NCBI GenBank assembly: GCA_016584305.1
Contig: JACEEZ010002750.1
Span: forward strand, 1 to 64,000
Length of the DNA stretch: 64,000 nt
DNA from: Chionoecetes opilio
Lineage: Eukaryota; Arthropoda; Malacostraca; Decapoda; Majidae
Direction: 5' to 3'
This document shows positions 22,063 to 30,815 of this stretch, piece by piece. Under the pieces are notes generated by a model. It did no database searches. It was not told where the DNA came from and saw only the letters and a list, made by a program, of their open reading frames with translations. Numbering within the stretch: the first letter of the stretch is position 1; every line of letters starts with the position of its first letter. The translations under genes were made by a program, and so were the position numbers.

Positions 22063-23150
22063 TCCTCCACAGTCAGAAATTTTTGAGAATTTAGGTTGTT
22101 TGCATCTGAAAAGTGATCCCGCTGGATTTTATTCGGTACAATGATGGTGAAACTGTCAGGAGTTTTTCTGATGAATGGGGATGACTTGTATGGGGTGTAC
22201 AGAGCTTTTCAAAAACATTTGTAAGTTGCAAAAATCAGGTCGAATTTCAGTAGGATTAAGTCTTCTGGTCGTCTTTAAGGTCCTATTGGTTTGAAGTGGA
22301 AACAAGAGGAATGGGGAATAAACTTGAATCAAAGTCATACCAAAAAAAAATGTGAAAGCTGTGCGCATCAATGTTACTCGTGCTTGTAAACAAATGGAGG
22401 ACTGTAATGGAAACTGAGCAGAAAAATCTTAGAGCATGGTTGGACAAATTGGTTGGTAGGTTACAAATATAGACCTGGATATGAGCTATGATGTATTAGA
22501 CCGGAGCTGTGTTTTAGAATCACCCAAAGTAGAAAACATGATCCAAGCTAACAAATTGTCTGAGAAGCTGGAAATGGTGGACATGTAGTTTAAGATTTCC
22601 ACAGTTGGGAGATATGAGCCAAGGTAAAGTCATGGCTTCTAGTGATGCCTATCCTCCCATGCGAAGTTTGTCCTGATTGGTTATCAAGCTGTGAAGGGTT
22701 TCTATAATATTCCTTGTTGGTGAAAATGGATTAAAGAAGCTGTCAACTTGCATGGGAGGTAAGAAAAATAAGAAGTAGTTAAAAGTAGCCTGGCAGCAGA
22801 AAACCCTTGCTGCATCTGATGCTGTGGAGATTAGTTATTATTTAGGAAGTGTGCTATCTGAAATATTTGTTTCATGTGGGTAATAAGAAGTGATTCCTAT
22901 TTTCAAGTTATGTGGATAATACATCTTTAGTGAACAATGTTCACTCTACCAAAAATGGGAATGAGAAAAGATTGAGAAATTGATTTAGCAAAGCACGAAT
23001 TGCGACTAGGCAAGATGCTGTGCCTTGCTGCATTTGAGATGGTTAAATCAAGCCATTTCAGTGATCAGTTGCACTGACTGCCTGACAAAAGAAAGGACGT
23101 GAAACAGTTTCAAATGGTTGTACATTATCAGAAGGAGAATTAAAGTTTTT
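22063..23150 (+). pseudogene. Copia reverse transcriptase C-terminus and RNase H
   Basis: Resumes the polyprotein after the duplicate. Fragments in shifting frames: LGCLHLKSDPAGFYS, GDDLYGVYRAF (position of the RT motif C / following block), then SYDVLDRSCVLESPKVENMI with QANKLSEKLEMVD (about 22480-22590), which is the copia region after RT. KVMASSDAYP, VVKSSLAAE (about 22770), WIIHL-type strand and NNVHSTKNG (about 22930) match the RNase H Asp/Glu blocks. Multiple frameshifts and stops. Its position directly before the polypurine tract and LTR supports the assignment. Confidence 0.65.
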
Positions 23151-23186
23151 TAAAATTTTAGTACATGTTTCTTTAATTTTTGAAAT

Positions 23187-23211
23187 TTAAGAAAAGAAAA
23201 AAAGAGGAAAA
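23187..23211 (+). other. Polypurine tract
   Basis: AAGAAAAGAAAAAAAGAGGA, nearly all purine, sits eight to nine bases before the 3' LTR. It primes plus-strand synthesis in LTR elements. Confidence 0.65.
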
Positions 23212-23219
23212 TGTTGTTG

Positions 23220-23416
23220 TGTTAACAATGTTAATAGCCTTAAGTCAGGCGCTTTCTTATAACATCTTTGTTTTTGTGTTAGGAGTTTTCCAAGTAGGCT
23301 CGCTATGGACGCCGCAAGTCAATGGTTGTGTACTGCAGAGTCTTGTTCTCAATAATCTGTCACTCTGACCACCAGGACTTGTCTACCATTTCTTGCCAGT
23401 ATGCAGGTGATAAACA
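23220..23416 (+). repeat. Copia 3' LTR
   Basis: Starts TGTTAACAATG and ends near ATAAACA. It shares GCCTTAAGTCAGGCGCTTTC, GGTTGTGTACTGCAGAGT and CCACCAGGACTTGTCTA with the other LTRs. About 197 bp, diverged and with small insertions. Confidence 0.75.
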
Positions 23417-24299
23417 CAGGAGCCCAGGTGTGCCGGTTTTTGTAAAGACATATGTCGATCGGGCAGGTCCCTAGGGACCCCCCAGTTAGTTTTGCTAGAA
23501 GTATCTAGAGGTAGTAAAAAATTTTTGTTTCTGGGGGTATTTCTTATAACCAATGTACAGTATCTAAAATTTAAATGTTTCGTTTAGTAAGGCAATGATC
23601 CAAATGATTTAAGTACCAACCTGTGGTTACATTCGGAAGGAATAATATTTATAAAGCAAAATTAAAGAAGTTTTTTGTTTGTAAAACCCGGTGTTGGTGA
23701 AACGGTGTTTAGAAGTTTTCTCTTAGCCCCCTCTTACCCAAACTTACCCCACTTTGCTATACCCTACTGCTATTTCCCCAGCCATTACATAAATACCAGC
23801 CCACTCAAAGAGTTAATGAACTCGCTCTGATTTAGGGCCACGTTACCAGAGTTTCCCTTACGCCTCATAAAACACTGTAATGGTTGGTGGCAGTGATTCA
23901 TACTTTAATTGTAAGATTCCATCTCAATCATATTCCGGGTAAGTAACATCAGGCCTAATGCCGAACTCTTTGAGTATGAATAGAGTTGCTGGAATAAACA
24001 TTCAACTCAAAACAACTGAACGTAAAATTATAGCCAACCTGAGTTATGGTAGCTATAATACATGGAGTAACATTCATGCAACCGACTTGCATGACGCAAC
24101 ATACTGTTCCAGGAGAAACGGGAAACTATGTGCGTGGGACAGAAGAGAGTGGCAGCTGCTGTGTTTCAGTCTCCATGTTTAGTTATTATGGTTCAGCACA
24201 AAAAAAACACTTCGCCGCCTCAGTTGACTCACTCAACCGTTTTTTGTGTGATGTCGGTGACGGTGGGCACATCAGGTATTATTGTCAGGCACTCACTGC
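23417..24299. other. Flank of the copia element, no gene seen
   Basis: Ordinary AT-moderate DNA. Short open frames exist but show no recognisable domain. CCCTCTTACCCAAACTTACC-type C/T-rich sequence near 23730-23780. Confidence 0.5.
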
Positions 24300-24964
24300 T
24301 CCCTCTGGGTCGCCTCTCTCCATGACATGTCGGCATCTTCCAATGGTCTCATAAGCCCTCCACTGCTGAAGCGGCGGGAGTACCGACTGCAGCACAGTGT
24401 TGCAGATGGGATCCCATTGATATACTGCTGCCTCTTATCAGACGCACTTCAACTCCTCCTGCCGCGCCAGCACCCTGCGCATCCTTGCACTGAATCAATT
24501 CAGTGCTTGGAGTCTGATCTCCAAATCTTGCTGCCGTCTTCCCCAGCTCTCTCAAGTTGTCTAGGTATGGTCAGCTGTGCCTTCACCTTCTGACAGTTGT
24601 GTATGTCGGCCAGATCTTGGCTCTGCCCTCCAGCCAGGGAAACGCACCCGCGTTGCTGAGCCCCTGTTGACCAGGTCTTGTTCACTAGGGTGTGCCGACT
24701 CTGCCGTGTCTTTCTCAGCACTGGGTGGCGGGGAGGCTAAGATGCACCGCCTCATCATCTTCAAAAGGTTCTCAAGAGTATAGTTGACAGGAACTGCCTG
24801 CCTCAGGCACGGGGTGTTTCAACGCGACAGTTGGGGCAGTAACTTGCCACTTGCTCCTTAGCCCATTTACACAGGGGAGCTGCAAAAAAAGTATGACCGC
24901 AGGGCAGTTGTGCACGGTCGTGGACCTTATATCATAGACAGCAGGCACACTGGACATTCCATGA
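24300..24964 (-). pseudogene. RING-finger (C3HC4-type) gene remnant
   Basis: Minus strand from 24964: ECPVCL, then RPRPCTT, a CGHT-F-C block, and in the next frame KWAKEQVASYCPNCRVETPR (about 24860-24805). These are the cysteine/histidine ligands of a RING domain, the E2-binding module of E3 ubiquitin ligases. Following it, QFPVNYTLENLL-type sequence and a 60-70 codon stretch (MKMMRRCILASPPPSAEKDT) suggest the usual linker. At least three indels separate the pieces. It could be a pseudogene, or an exon in poorly corrected sequence. Specific family not recognised. Confidence 0.5.
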
Positions 24965-26019
24965 AGTTATCTTCCTGGAAAGAAAAGATGCATGGTAATG
25001 AGTCAAGGAACACAAGACACGCATTCCAAAGGACACAGACACAGACGAGCATCGTGGGGTGTATGAGAGATGACCAGGTGTGGGAAGGAGGGAGGAGTGG
25101 GCATTGTGAAAATAAATGTTATAAATCCACACACACATATATATATATACGTATATACAGTATACATACACGTCCTCGGTTGCGAACATTCAATTAATTC
25201 CCAAAAGTTGTTCTAAAAACCGCGAAGCAAAACTTTTTCCATAAGAAACATATATAAATTGGACGAACGTCCTGACACCCAAAATAAAAGAACTTTTTTT
25301 AACCTTTTAGTGTATTTCATGCAGATGTGCGTGCATGTGGGATTTAAAAATAGTGAATATTTTGTGTTATGGGGAGGCACTGCGGCAAGAATGGTTCCGT
25401 CACTCACTGCCCCGCTAGTCACCTCCATCATAACATCTATAAATCACCCTTATTTAAGGTGACACCACCGGTGCTACATTGATTTAGATAATGACACGTT
25501 TATATAGCATGTCACCATAATCACTAAGTGTATAATAACGAGTATAAGTACGTTTAACCCTGCCACCTATCCGTGGCACAGGAGAGCGGGCAGCTTGCCC
25601 GCCCGCCACCTCTCTCAAAACCCGCCGGCATCCGCTCACCTGTGGCCTTCTGAAGAAGACAGAATAAGCCTCCCACGCATGTGAATAAGCAACCATAGGA
25701 TGTCACCAGGGATCATCAGAATCCTCAAGGGGTCCTCGCACACTACTAAAATTACCAGAATCCCCCTTGGTGCTGTAAGTATCCGCCTCACAGGTTCATG
25801 TGAGGATGCTGCTGCTGCTGCGCCAGGACGTGGATGAGACCCTTGCTGGTTATTTAATCTCCTTTATCATATATATGAATAATAGCCATTCAAATGCGAT
25901 TATATGTCTACATCACTAGAAGAATGAATTTCATAGGTACCAAGCCAGTAATAAGCGAGCCTGAGATTTTCCTCTCTAATACCAGTCCGAGCCAGCCGTG
26001 GGCCAGCGTGCACGTTTAC
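24965..26019. other. Intergenic with CA/TA microsatellite
   Basis: 25125-25165 is a CA then TA microsatellite, followed by a repeat-like block (CGTCCTCGGTTGCGAACATT near 25168). 25560-25640 is GC-rich (GCCCGCCCGCCACC). No supported gene. Confidence 0.5.
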
Positions 26020-26269
26020 CACCAATCTAGACCTTAGCGCGCTGTGGGTTCGTATTACCCCGAAGTTGGGACTTCCCAAAAAAAAGAAGTGGTAAGTGCT
26101 TCGTGGGTCCTGCCCTGATGAAATTTTTTAAGTTCCATCTTGGTTCTGCCATGGTTCTTGCCGAGTTCAGCTTGTTCGGCAACTGAGTTATCGTCACGGC
26201 AACCGATGCAATTATGAGTTGAAATTCGGTTCGGGAACCGATTTGTTCAAAAATTTGTTCGAAAGCCCG
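26020..26269. repeat. Short interspersed-element-like block at the copia break
   Basis: Imperfectly repetitive GTTCGAA/TTCGGTTCGGGAACCG sequence (26215-26270) with self-complementary segments. It lies where the minus-strand copia coding sequence stops. Possibly a small non-autonomous transposon that ended the copy. Identity not established. Confidence 0.3.
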
Positions 26270-26911
26270 AGGTTTGACTGTAATATTACTCTCGTCTTCA
26301 CTGACTGTGAACAGTTTGTTCAGCTGGTAAAGACTCCAAATCAACTATGTCAAACAGTACAAACCATAAACAGTGAGAAGAGCCAGCAGAACCAAAGCAG
26401 CATCTGCTAAATGTTTTCACCAACTAACATTCTCATTTCATCATAATTTCTGTTCCCACAAGTAAAGATATACGTCATCTTTTGTCTTTAGTACATTTTC
26501 AGTTGACTTCATAACTTTTCTCTCCCGTTTGGACACTAGGAGCATAGTGAAATCAGGACTTATCAGAGCGGACACTTTGCGATGTTGCCCCACAGTCCAC
26601 TGGGTTGTCTTTTGTGCGACTCTTACACTCCACATAATCTCTGTTCAGCGTCTGTCCTCTTGCAACACTCGTGCCAGGAATAGCCTACTTCCATTTATTT
26701 ATTGTTTCGTCCTTGGTACGTGAAGCTTTCACCTCCCTCAGACAACATATGCAGGTTTAGTTCAGTCTTGATGGTGATGCCAGAACTAGTATCAGAACTG
26801 CCTTGAGTGCCACTTGAAGGTACAGCCTTAATTGCCAAAAACTTTTCCTTGGCATCAATCATTTGTTGAAACAGGTGTCTGGCTTCGTGTATGTAATCTA
26901 TTGCAGTTATG
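26270..26911 (-). pseudogene. Copia gag C-terminus to protease (minus copy)
   Basis: Reads HLFQQMIDAKEKFLAIKAVP, a GITIKTELNLHML block, then a degraded knuckle region around 26600 and VMKSTENVLKTKDDVYL (26535-26470), matching the plus copy's VYESQAENDPKDKDDVYLTC. It ends in LFTVSEDESNIT (about 26310), which equals LVTVSEEERNTT of the plus copy. Several frameshifts. The copy stops before integrase. Confidence 0.65.
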
Positions 26912-27260
26912 CCATGTTTTTTCTTTTTACATTTGTGGCCTATACGCCTTAGGCAGTGACATCTAAGGCTGGTATGGTAGGCTTCGGGAGGTTTACTGAG
27001 GGCTGTGATGGTTGCGTCTCCGCCCGTGGTGGGTAGGCAGATTTTTATAGTTAACGACTGTAATTAGCAGGCTCATGCCGCCCCCCCTGTGTCCTCCCAT
27101 GCAACTCGCAGTGTGGAGGGTTAAAGGGCCAGGGCATGTAGAGGTATTCTTAGGCCACTCGACGGTGCAGAAAGATTTTTGGTTCTTACCGCGGATTCGA
27201 ACTCGGGTCACCGAGAACGCCATCGGAGACGCAACCACTCTGCTACCGCCTCACCAACAC
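26912..27260 (-). mobile_element. tRNA-derived SINE
   Basis: The minus strand starts GGTAGCAGAGTGGTTGCGTC (27247), containing the A box, and has GAGTTCGAATCCGCGG (B box, about 27203-27188), at tRNA spacing. The body runs to an A-rich tail (AAATGTAAAAAGAAAAAACA) at about 26912, which abuts interrupted gag sequence. Internal pol III promoter elements would drive transcription. Type II (Ser/Leu-like) ancestry is suggested by the A-B distance but not proven. Confidence 0.7.
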
Positions 27261-28484
27261 TCTGATCCAGTCTCCCAAACCACTCTGCTACCGTATCCCC
27301 AACCACTCTGCTACCGTTCTCCCCAACCACTCTGCTTTTACCGCTCTCCACAAAAAACCACTCTGCTACCGTCTCCCCAACACTCTGCTACCCGCCTCCC
27401 CAACCACTCTGCACCGGCTCCCCAACCACTCCCGCTGCCCTACCGCCTCCCCAAACACACTCTTCTACCGCCTCCCCAACCTATGCTACAGTCTCCCAAA
27501 CCCATCTCTGCTACCGCCTCACCAACCACTCTGCTACCGTTCCCCAACCACTCTGCTTACCGCCTCCACAACCATCTGCTACCGCCTCCCCAACACTTGC
27601 TACCGACCTCCCCAACCAACTAGCTACAGCCCTCCCCAACCACTCTGCCCTACCGCACTCCCCAAACCATCTGCTACCGTCTCCCCAACACTTGCTTACC
27701 GTCTCCCACAACCACTCTGGTACCCGTCTCCCCAGCCACTTCTGCTACCGCACTCCCCAACACTCTTGCTACCAATCTCCCCAACCACTTGGACTACCGT
27801 CCCCCATACCACCTCTGACCTAACCGTCTCGCACAATCACTCTGCTACCGGCCTCACACAACCACTCTGCCCCGCCTCCCAAACACACTCTGATACCGCC
27901 CTCACCAACCACTCTGCTACCGCACCCTCCCCAACCACTCTAGCTACCGTTCTCCCAACACTCTGCTACCGCATTCCCCAACCACTCTGCCTAACCACCA
28001 TCCCCAACCATTCTGACTAACACCTCACCCCAACCACTCCTGCTACCGCCTCGCCCAACCACTCTGCTATCACCTCCCCAACACTATGCCTACCACCTCC
28101 CCACACCAACTCTGCTACCACCTCATCCAACACTCTGCTACCGCCTCACAAACCACTCTGCTACCGATCCCTAACCACTCTGCTACCGGCCCTCCCCAAC
28201 CAATCTGCTACCGTACCTACCCACCACTCTGCCTAACACCTCCCAACCACTGCTACCACCTCCCCAAAACACTCTGTTACCGCCTCCCCCAACCACTCTG
28301 CTTTTACGCCTCCCCAACCACCTTGCTACCACTCCCCAACCACTAGGCTACCGCTTCCCCAACACTCTGGCTACCACTCCCCAACCACTCTGCTACCGCG
28401 CTCCCAAACCACTTGCTACGCCCCCCAAACACTATGGATACCGCCTCCCCAAACACTCTGTACCGCCTCCCCAAAAACAAGGGT
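27235..28484 (-). repeat. 24-bp satellite derived from the SINE/tRNA head (about 50 units)
   Basis: The minus-strand unit is approximately GTAGCAGAGTGGTTGGGGAG plus GCG, repeated about fifty times with many one-base indels. The first 13-14 bases equal the 5' end and A box of the adjacent SINE, so each unit carries an A-box-like sequence. The array abuts gag at 28485. Confidence 0.85.
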
Positions 28485-28932
28485 TATCTCTGTGTGAAGA
28501 CCAGCACAGTCAAGCAGTTTGAAGGCCAGAAGCTTTATAGGTATCACTATGGCATTTTTGACAGCTGTCTGTGCCTCTTCTCAAATCCGAGACCTAATGC
28601 CTCAATGTTAGTGTTGTCCCCTTCCGAAAAGTATCAAAATCAGACCAGGAGTCATGAGCACTTGTCACTTCATCCTTCTTGTACCTTTTGTCCAAGTACT
28701 GCAGAAGCTTAGTCATACCATCGTCAGCATTTAATTCTGCAATTTCTACTTTACTAAAAACTCTGTCTCTCACCTCACTGCCTTCTGGGAACGACAAGGC
28801 AACTGTTAAGGCGTGTTTCTTCTTCTCCGTAGCTGTCACCAGCTGCCATGCTTCCAGTTCTGTCTTCCATCTGTCATAGCTTTTATCTCCACCAAACACA
28901 GGTGGCAGGCACTTTACACCCTGGCCGCTCAT
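28485..28932 (-). pseudogene. Copia gag N-terminus (minus copy)
   Basis: From ATG at 28932: MSGQGVKCLPPVFGGDKSYD, RWKTELEAWQLVTATEKKKH, then FPEGSEVRDRVFSKVEIAEL and a DSWSDFDTFRKGTTLTL end, open for about 113 codons. A frameshift follows near 28594. The next bases (LLACTGLHTEI-type region to 28490) supply the uninterrupted sequence across the LINE A target site. This is the best copy of gag in the window. Confidence 0.75.
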
Positions 28933-29068
28933 CTTGCACTGTTGTTGTAGTGGACTCTGCTCCCTAGACACCACTGACACCACCTCCTGACTCCTGACAG
29001 ATACGTTTCAGCTGTTGTATTCATAACTACTCTCATTTTCCACTGGGGTAATGAGACGACGTAGTCTA

Positions 29069-29083
29069 CGTGACGTGACGTAA
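29069..29083 (+). promoter_or_regulatory. CRE/ATF-like tandem motif in LINE B 5' region
   Basis: ACGTGACGTGACGTAA contains overlapping TGACGT half sites, 100 bp from the element start. LINEs rely on internal promoters, so this may be a transcription-factor site. Function is inferred from the motif alone. Confidence 0.3.
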
Positions 29084-29548
29084 TCTAATCTGGCAACTCC
29101 ACGACAGCAAAAAGAGGTCACAAGAAGAAGAAGAAGAAGCGGTGAGCGTAAACACTTCCTTGCCAACACGTGTTTTGAGACGACTGTTCAGTGCTATTTC
29201 TGGCTGTGGCATTCTCTTATTATTTGTCATGAATCTTTGGGAGAAACGAGAGATTCCGCGTCCTCCAGAGTATACCATAGAGTATACCTCAAAAGATATT
29301 ACTCAAAACAACATAGGTGAGACTGTTGTATTGGAGTGCGACCCTGAGGCTAAAGTTTAAAGTTTGTCAACACAACAGCCCTCCGTAAAATCGATCCTTA
29401 CGCGGTATTTTGGACACTAGCACGCAACAGCTAGTGGCCAGGGCAAGTGTGAACATCTGCAGATTCTCTTTTAAACGGGAAACTGAGGCAAGAATTCAGG
29501 AGGAGTGAGCTATTCGACTTAAAGGTAAGCGAGACCAGCTGAACCAAA

Positions 29549-30217
29549 ATGGCGACCTCCACCCCTGATGTAAACAACGATGCCCAAGGTAGCTATGACA
29601 TCTTACCATGCACTATATGCCAGATACATTGTGACTCTGGTATCAAATGTAATAACTGCAGCATGTGGAGTCACTACCGGTGCTCAGAAATGCCAACATA
29701 CTGCATTATTGCACTCGTCAACTCAAGCAGGAGGTATACCTGCCCACCATGTGCTAGGCTAAACTACCCTGATTATGACACTAAGGCAACAGGTATTGAG
29801 AAATGCAAACAAAATGCATTATTACTGAAATCAGTGACAGTCTCCCAAGACCCCGAAACAACTGTTGCAAATGACAGCATTGAGGCAACTCAGGACAGGA
29901 ATGTAGAACGAACGGTCACTGAGAACGAACAAACGGAGAGGGAGGAAGCTGTGAGGAGTACTAATGACAGAGAATCACATGATTCATGGAGTTCCCCAGA
30001 GGACATGCGTCTCAGTCTAGTAGCCTCCCAAGACAACACTGAGAGCCAGGCAGTCCAACAAAGCTCCTTTACCCCAACCAACCAGGCAGCTCAACAAGGC
30101 TCCTCTACTCCAACCATCCAGGCAGCACAACAAACCCCTCTACCCCAACCATCCAGGCAGCACAATAACAAAGCTTCCCTACCTCAACGAACCAGGCAGC
30201 AAAACAACAAAGCTTAA
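29549..30217 (+). CDS. LINE B ORF1, PHD-finger part
   Basis: 222 codons from ATG 29549. Residues about 22-72 form a PHD-type zinc finger: CTICQIHCDSGIKCNNC, MWSHYRC and YTCPPC, with the C4-H-C3 ligand order and the aromatic residue before His. The middle is acidic and rich in Glu/Ser. The last 60 residues are a Gln/Thr/Pro repeat (QAAQQGSSTPT, QAAQQTPLPQPS), encoded by a tandem DNA repeat at 30045-30210. PHD fingers in ORF1 are known from CR1-group elements and may bind chromatin or RNA. The frame ends at 30217. The CCCH part follows in another frame. Confidence 0.75.
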   Translation: MATSTPDVNNDAQGSYDILPCTICQIHCDSGIKCNNCSMWSHYRCSEMPTYCIIALVNSSRRYTCPPCARLNYPDYDTKATGIEKCKQNALLLKSVTVSQDPETTVANDSIEATQDRNVERTVTENEQTEREEAVRSTNDRESHDSWSSPEDMRLSLVASQDNTESQAVQQSSFTPTNQAAQQGSSTPTIQAAQQTPLPQPSRQHNNKASLPQRTRQQNNKA

Positions 30218-30233
30218 TGGAGAACATGGGTAA

Positions 30234-30815
30234 AAGGTAAATGGAACAAACAAAGGTAATGGAAACCATGCAACACCCATATGTCGATACTATAAAATGG
30301 GTGTATGCATGTATGGGCCAACTGGTAGAGACTGCAACTTTAGGCACCCAAAACCCTGCCATAAGTTGATGACACATGGTATCAGAGGACAACATGGGTG
30401 CAAACTAGGCAGGAAATGCTCCATGTTCCATCCCATGATGTGCCCGAACTCTATAAAAAGACAGGAATGTCTCTTGGTATCCTGCACATACCCTCACGTC
30501 CAAGGCACAAGGAGGAAGAAAGATGTAGCAGCCCGGCCAGCCTCCCACACCACTAGGGTAGAAACTCATGCATCAGCCAATGCTCCTGATGCAGCAACAC
30601 CCAACCTTGGCACGGCCTCCTCACTCACTCATCCTTTTTTAGAGCTAGCAAATGGGATGAGAGCGGACATGGCCAATCTAGCAAAAGTCGTGGAATCCCA
30701 GGCAATGCTACTGAACAACCTCCTGAAGGAGAACCGTGTGAGTTGGGTGCAGCAAGCTCCACAAGCCCCACCCACTATGCATCACCCATGGCTAAGTGCC
30801 CTAACCTCCCGTTAG
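30234..30815 (+). CDS. LINE B ORF1, CCCH zinc-finger part
   Basis: Open from 30234, first ATG at 30297. Three CCCH-type fingers are visible: CRYYKMGVCMYGPTGRDCNF-RH, the CHKLMTHGIRG to CKLGRKCSMFH segment, and CPNSIKRQECLLVSCTYPH. This finger type binds RNA, fitting an ORF1 nucleic-acid chaperone role. Residues about 130-170 (MRADMANLAKVVESQAMLLN) look like a short coiled coil. The end overlaps ORF2 (starts 30743) by about 70 bp. Probably the downstream half of the same ORF1, split from the PHD half by a frameshift. A separate ORF is the alternative. Confidence 0.7.
   Translation, partial: KVNGTNKGNGNHATPICRYYKMGVCMYGPTGRDCNFRHPKPCHKLMTHGIRGQHGCKLGRKCSMFHPMMCPNSIKRQECLLVSCTYPHVQGTRRKKDVAARPASHTTRVETHASANAPDAATPNLGTASSLTHPFLELANGMRADMANLAKVVESQAMLLNNLLKENRVSWVQQAPQAPPTMHHPWLSALTSR

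Larger units (their letters stand above)
12837..23416 (+). mobile_element. Ty1/copia-type LTR retrotransposon, composite
   Basis: The order LTR, primer site, gag, CCHC knuckle, protease, integrase, RT/RNase H, polypurine tract, LTR places it in the copia superfamily (integrase before RT). LTR ends are TGTTA and TAACA. The coding region is interrupted by a LINE (13561-17260). Between integrase (ends 18932) and the RT remnant (from 22063) lies a 3.1-kb duplicate of the element's own 5' end, so the RT N-terminus is missing. Crustaceans carry a copia lineage called GalEa. Membership is possible but untested. Frameshifts throughout make it non-autonomous as written. Confidence 0.8.

Noticed and set aside
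27181..27247. Functional tRNA gene
   Set aside because: A and B boxes are present, but no acceptor-stem pairing is seen and it continues into a SINE body with an A-rich tail.
27075..28346. Ser/Thr/Pro/Leu-rich frames (LLPSPQ, NHSATA repeats)
   Set aside because: Generated by the 24-bp satellite. No coding signature beyond the repeat.
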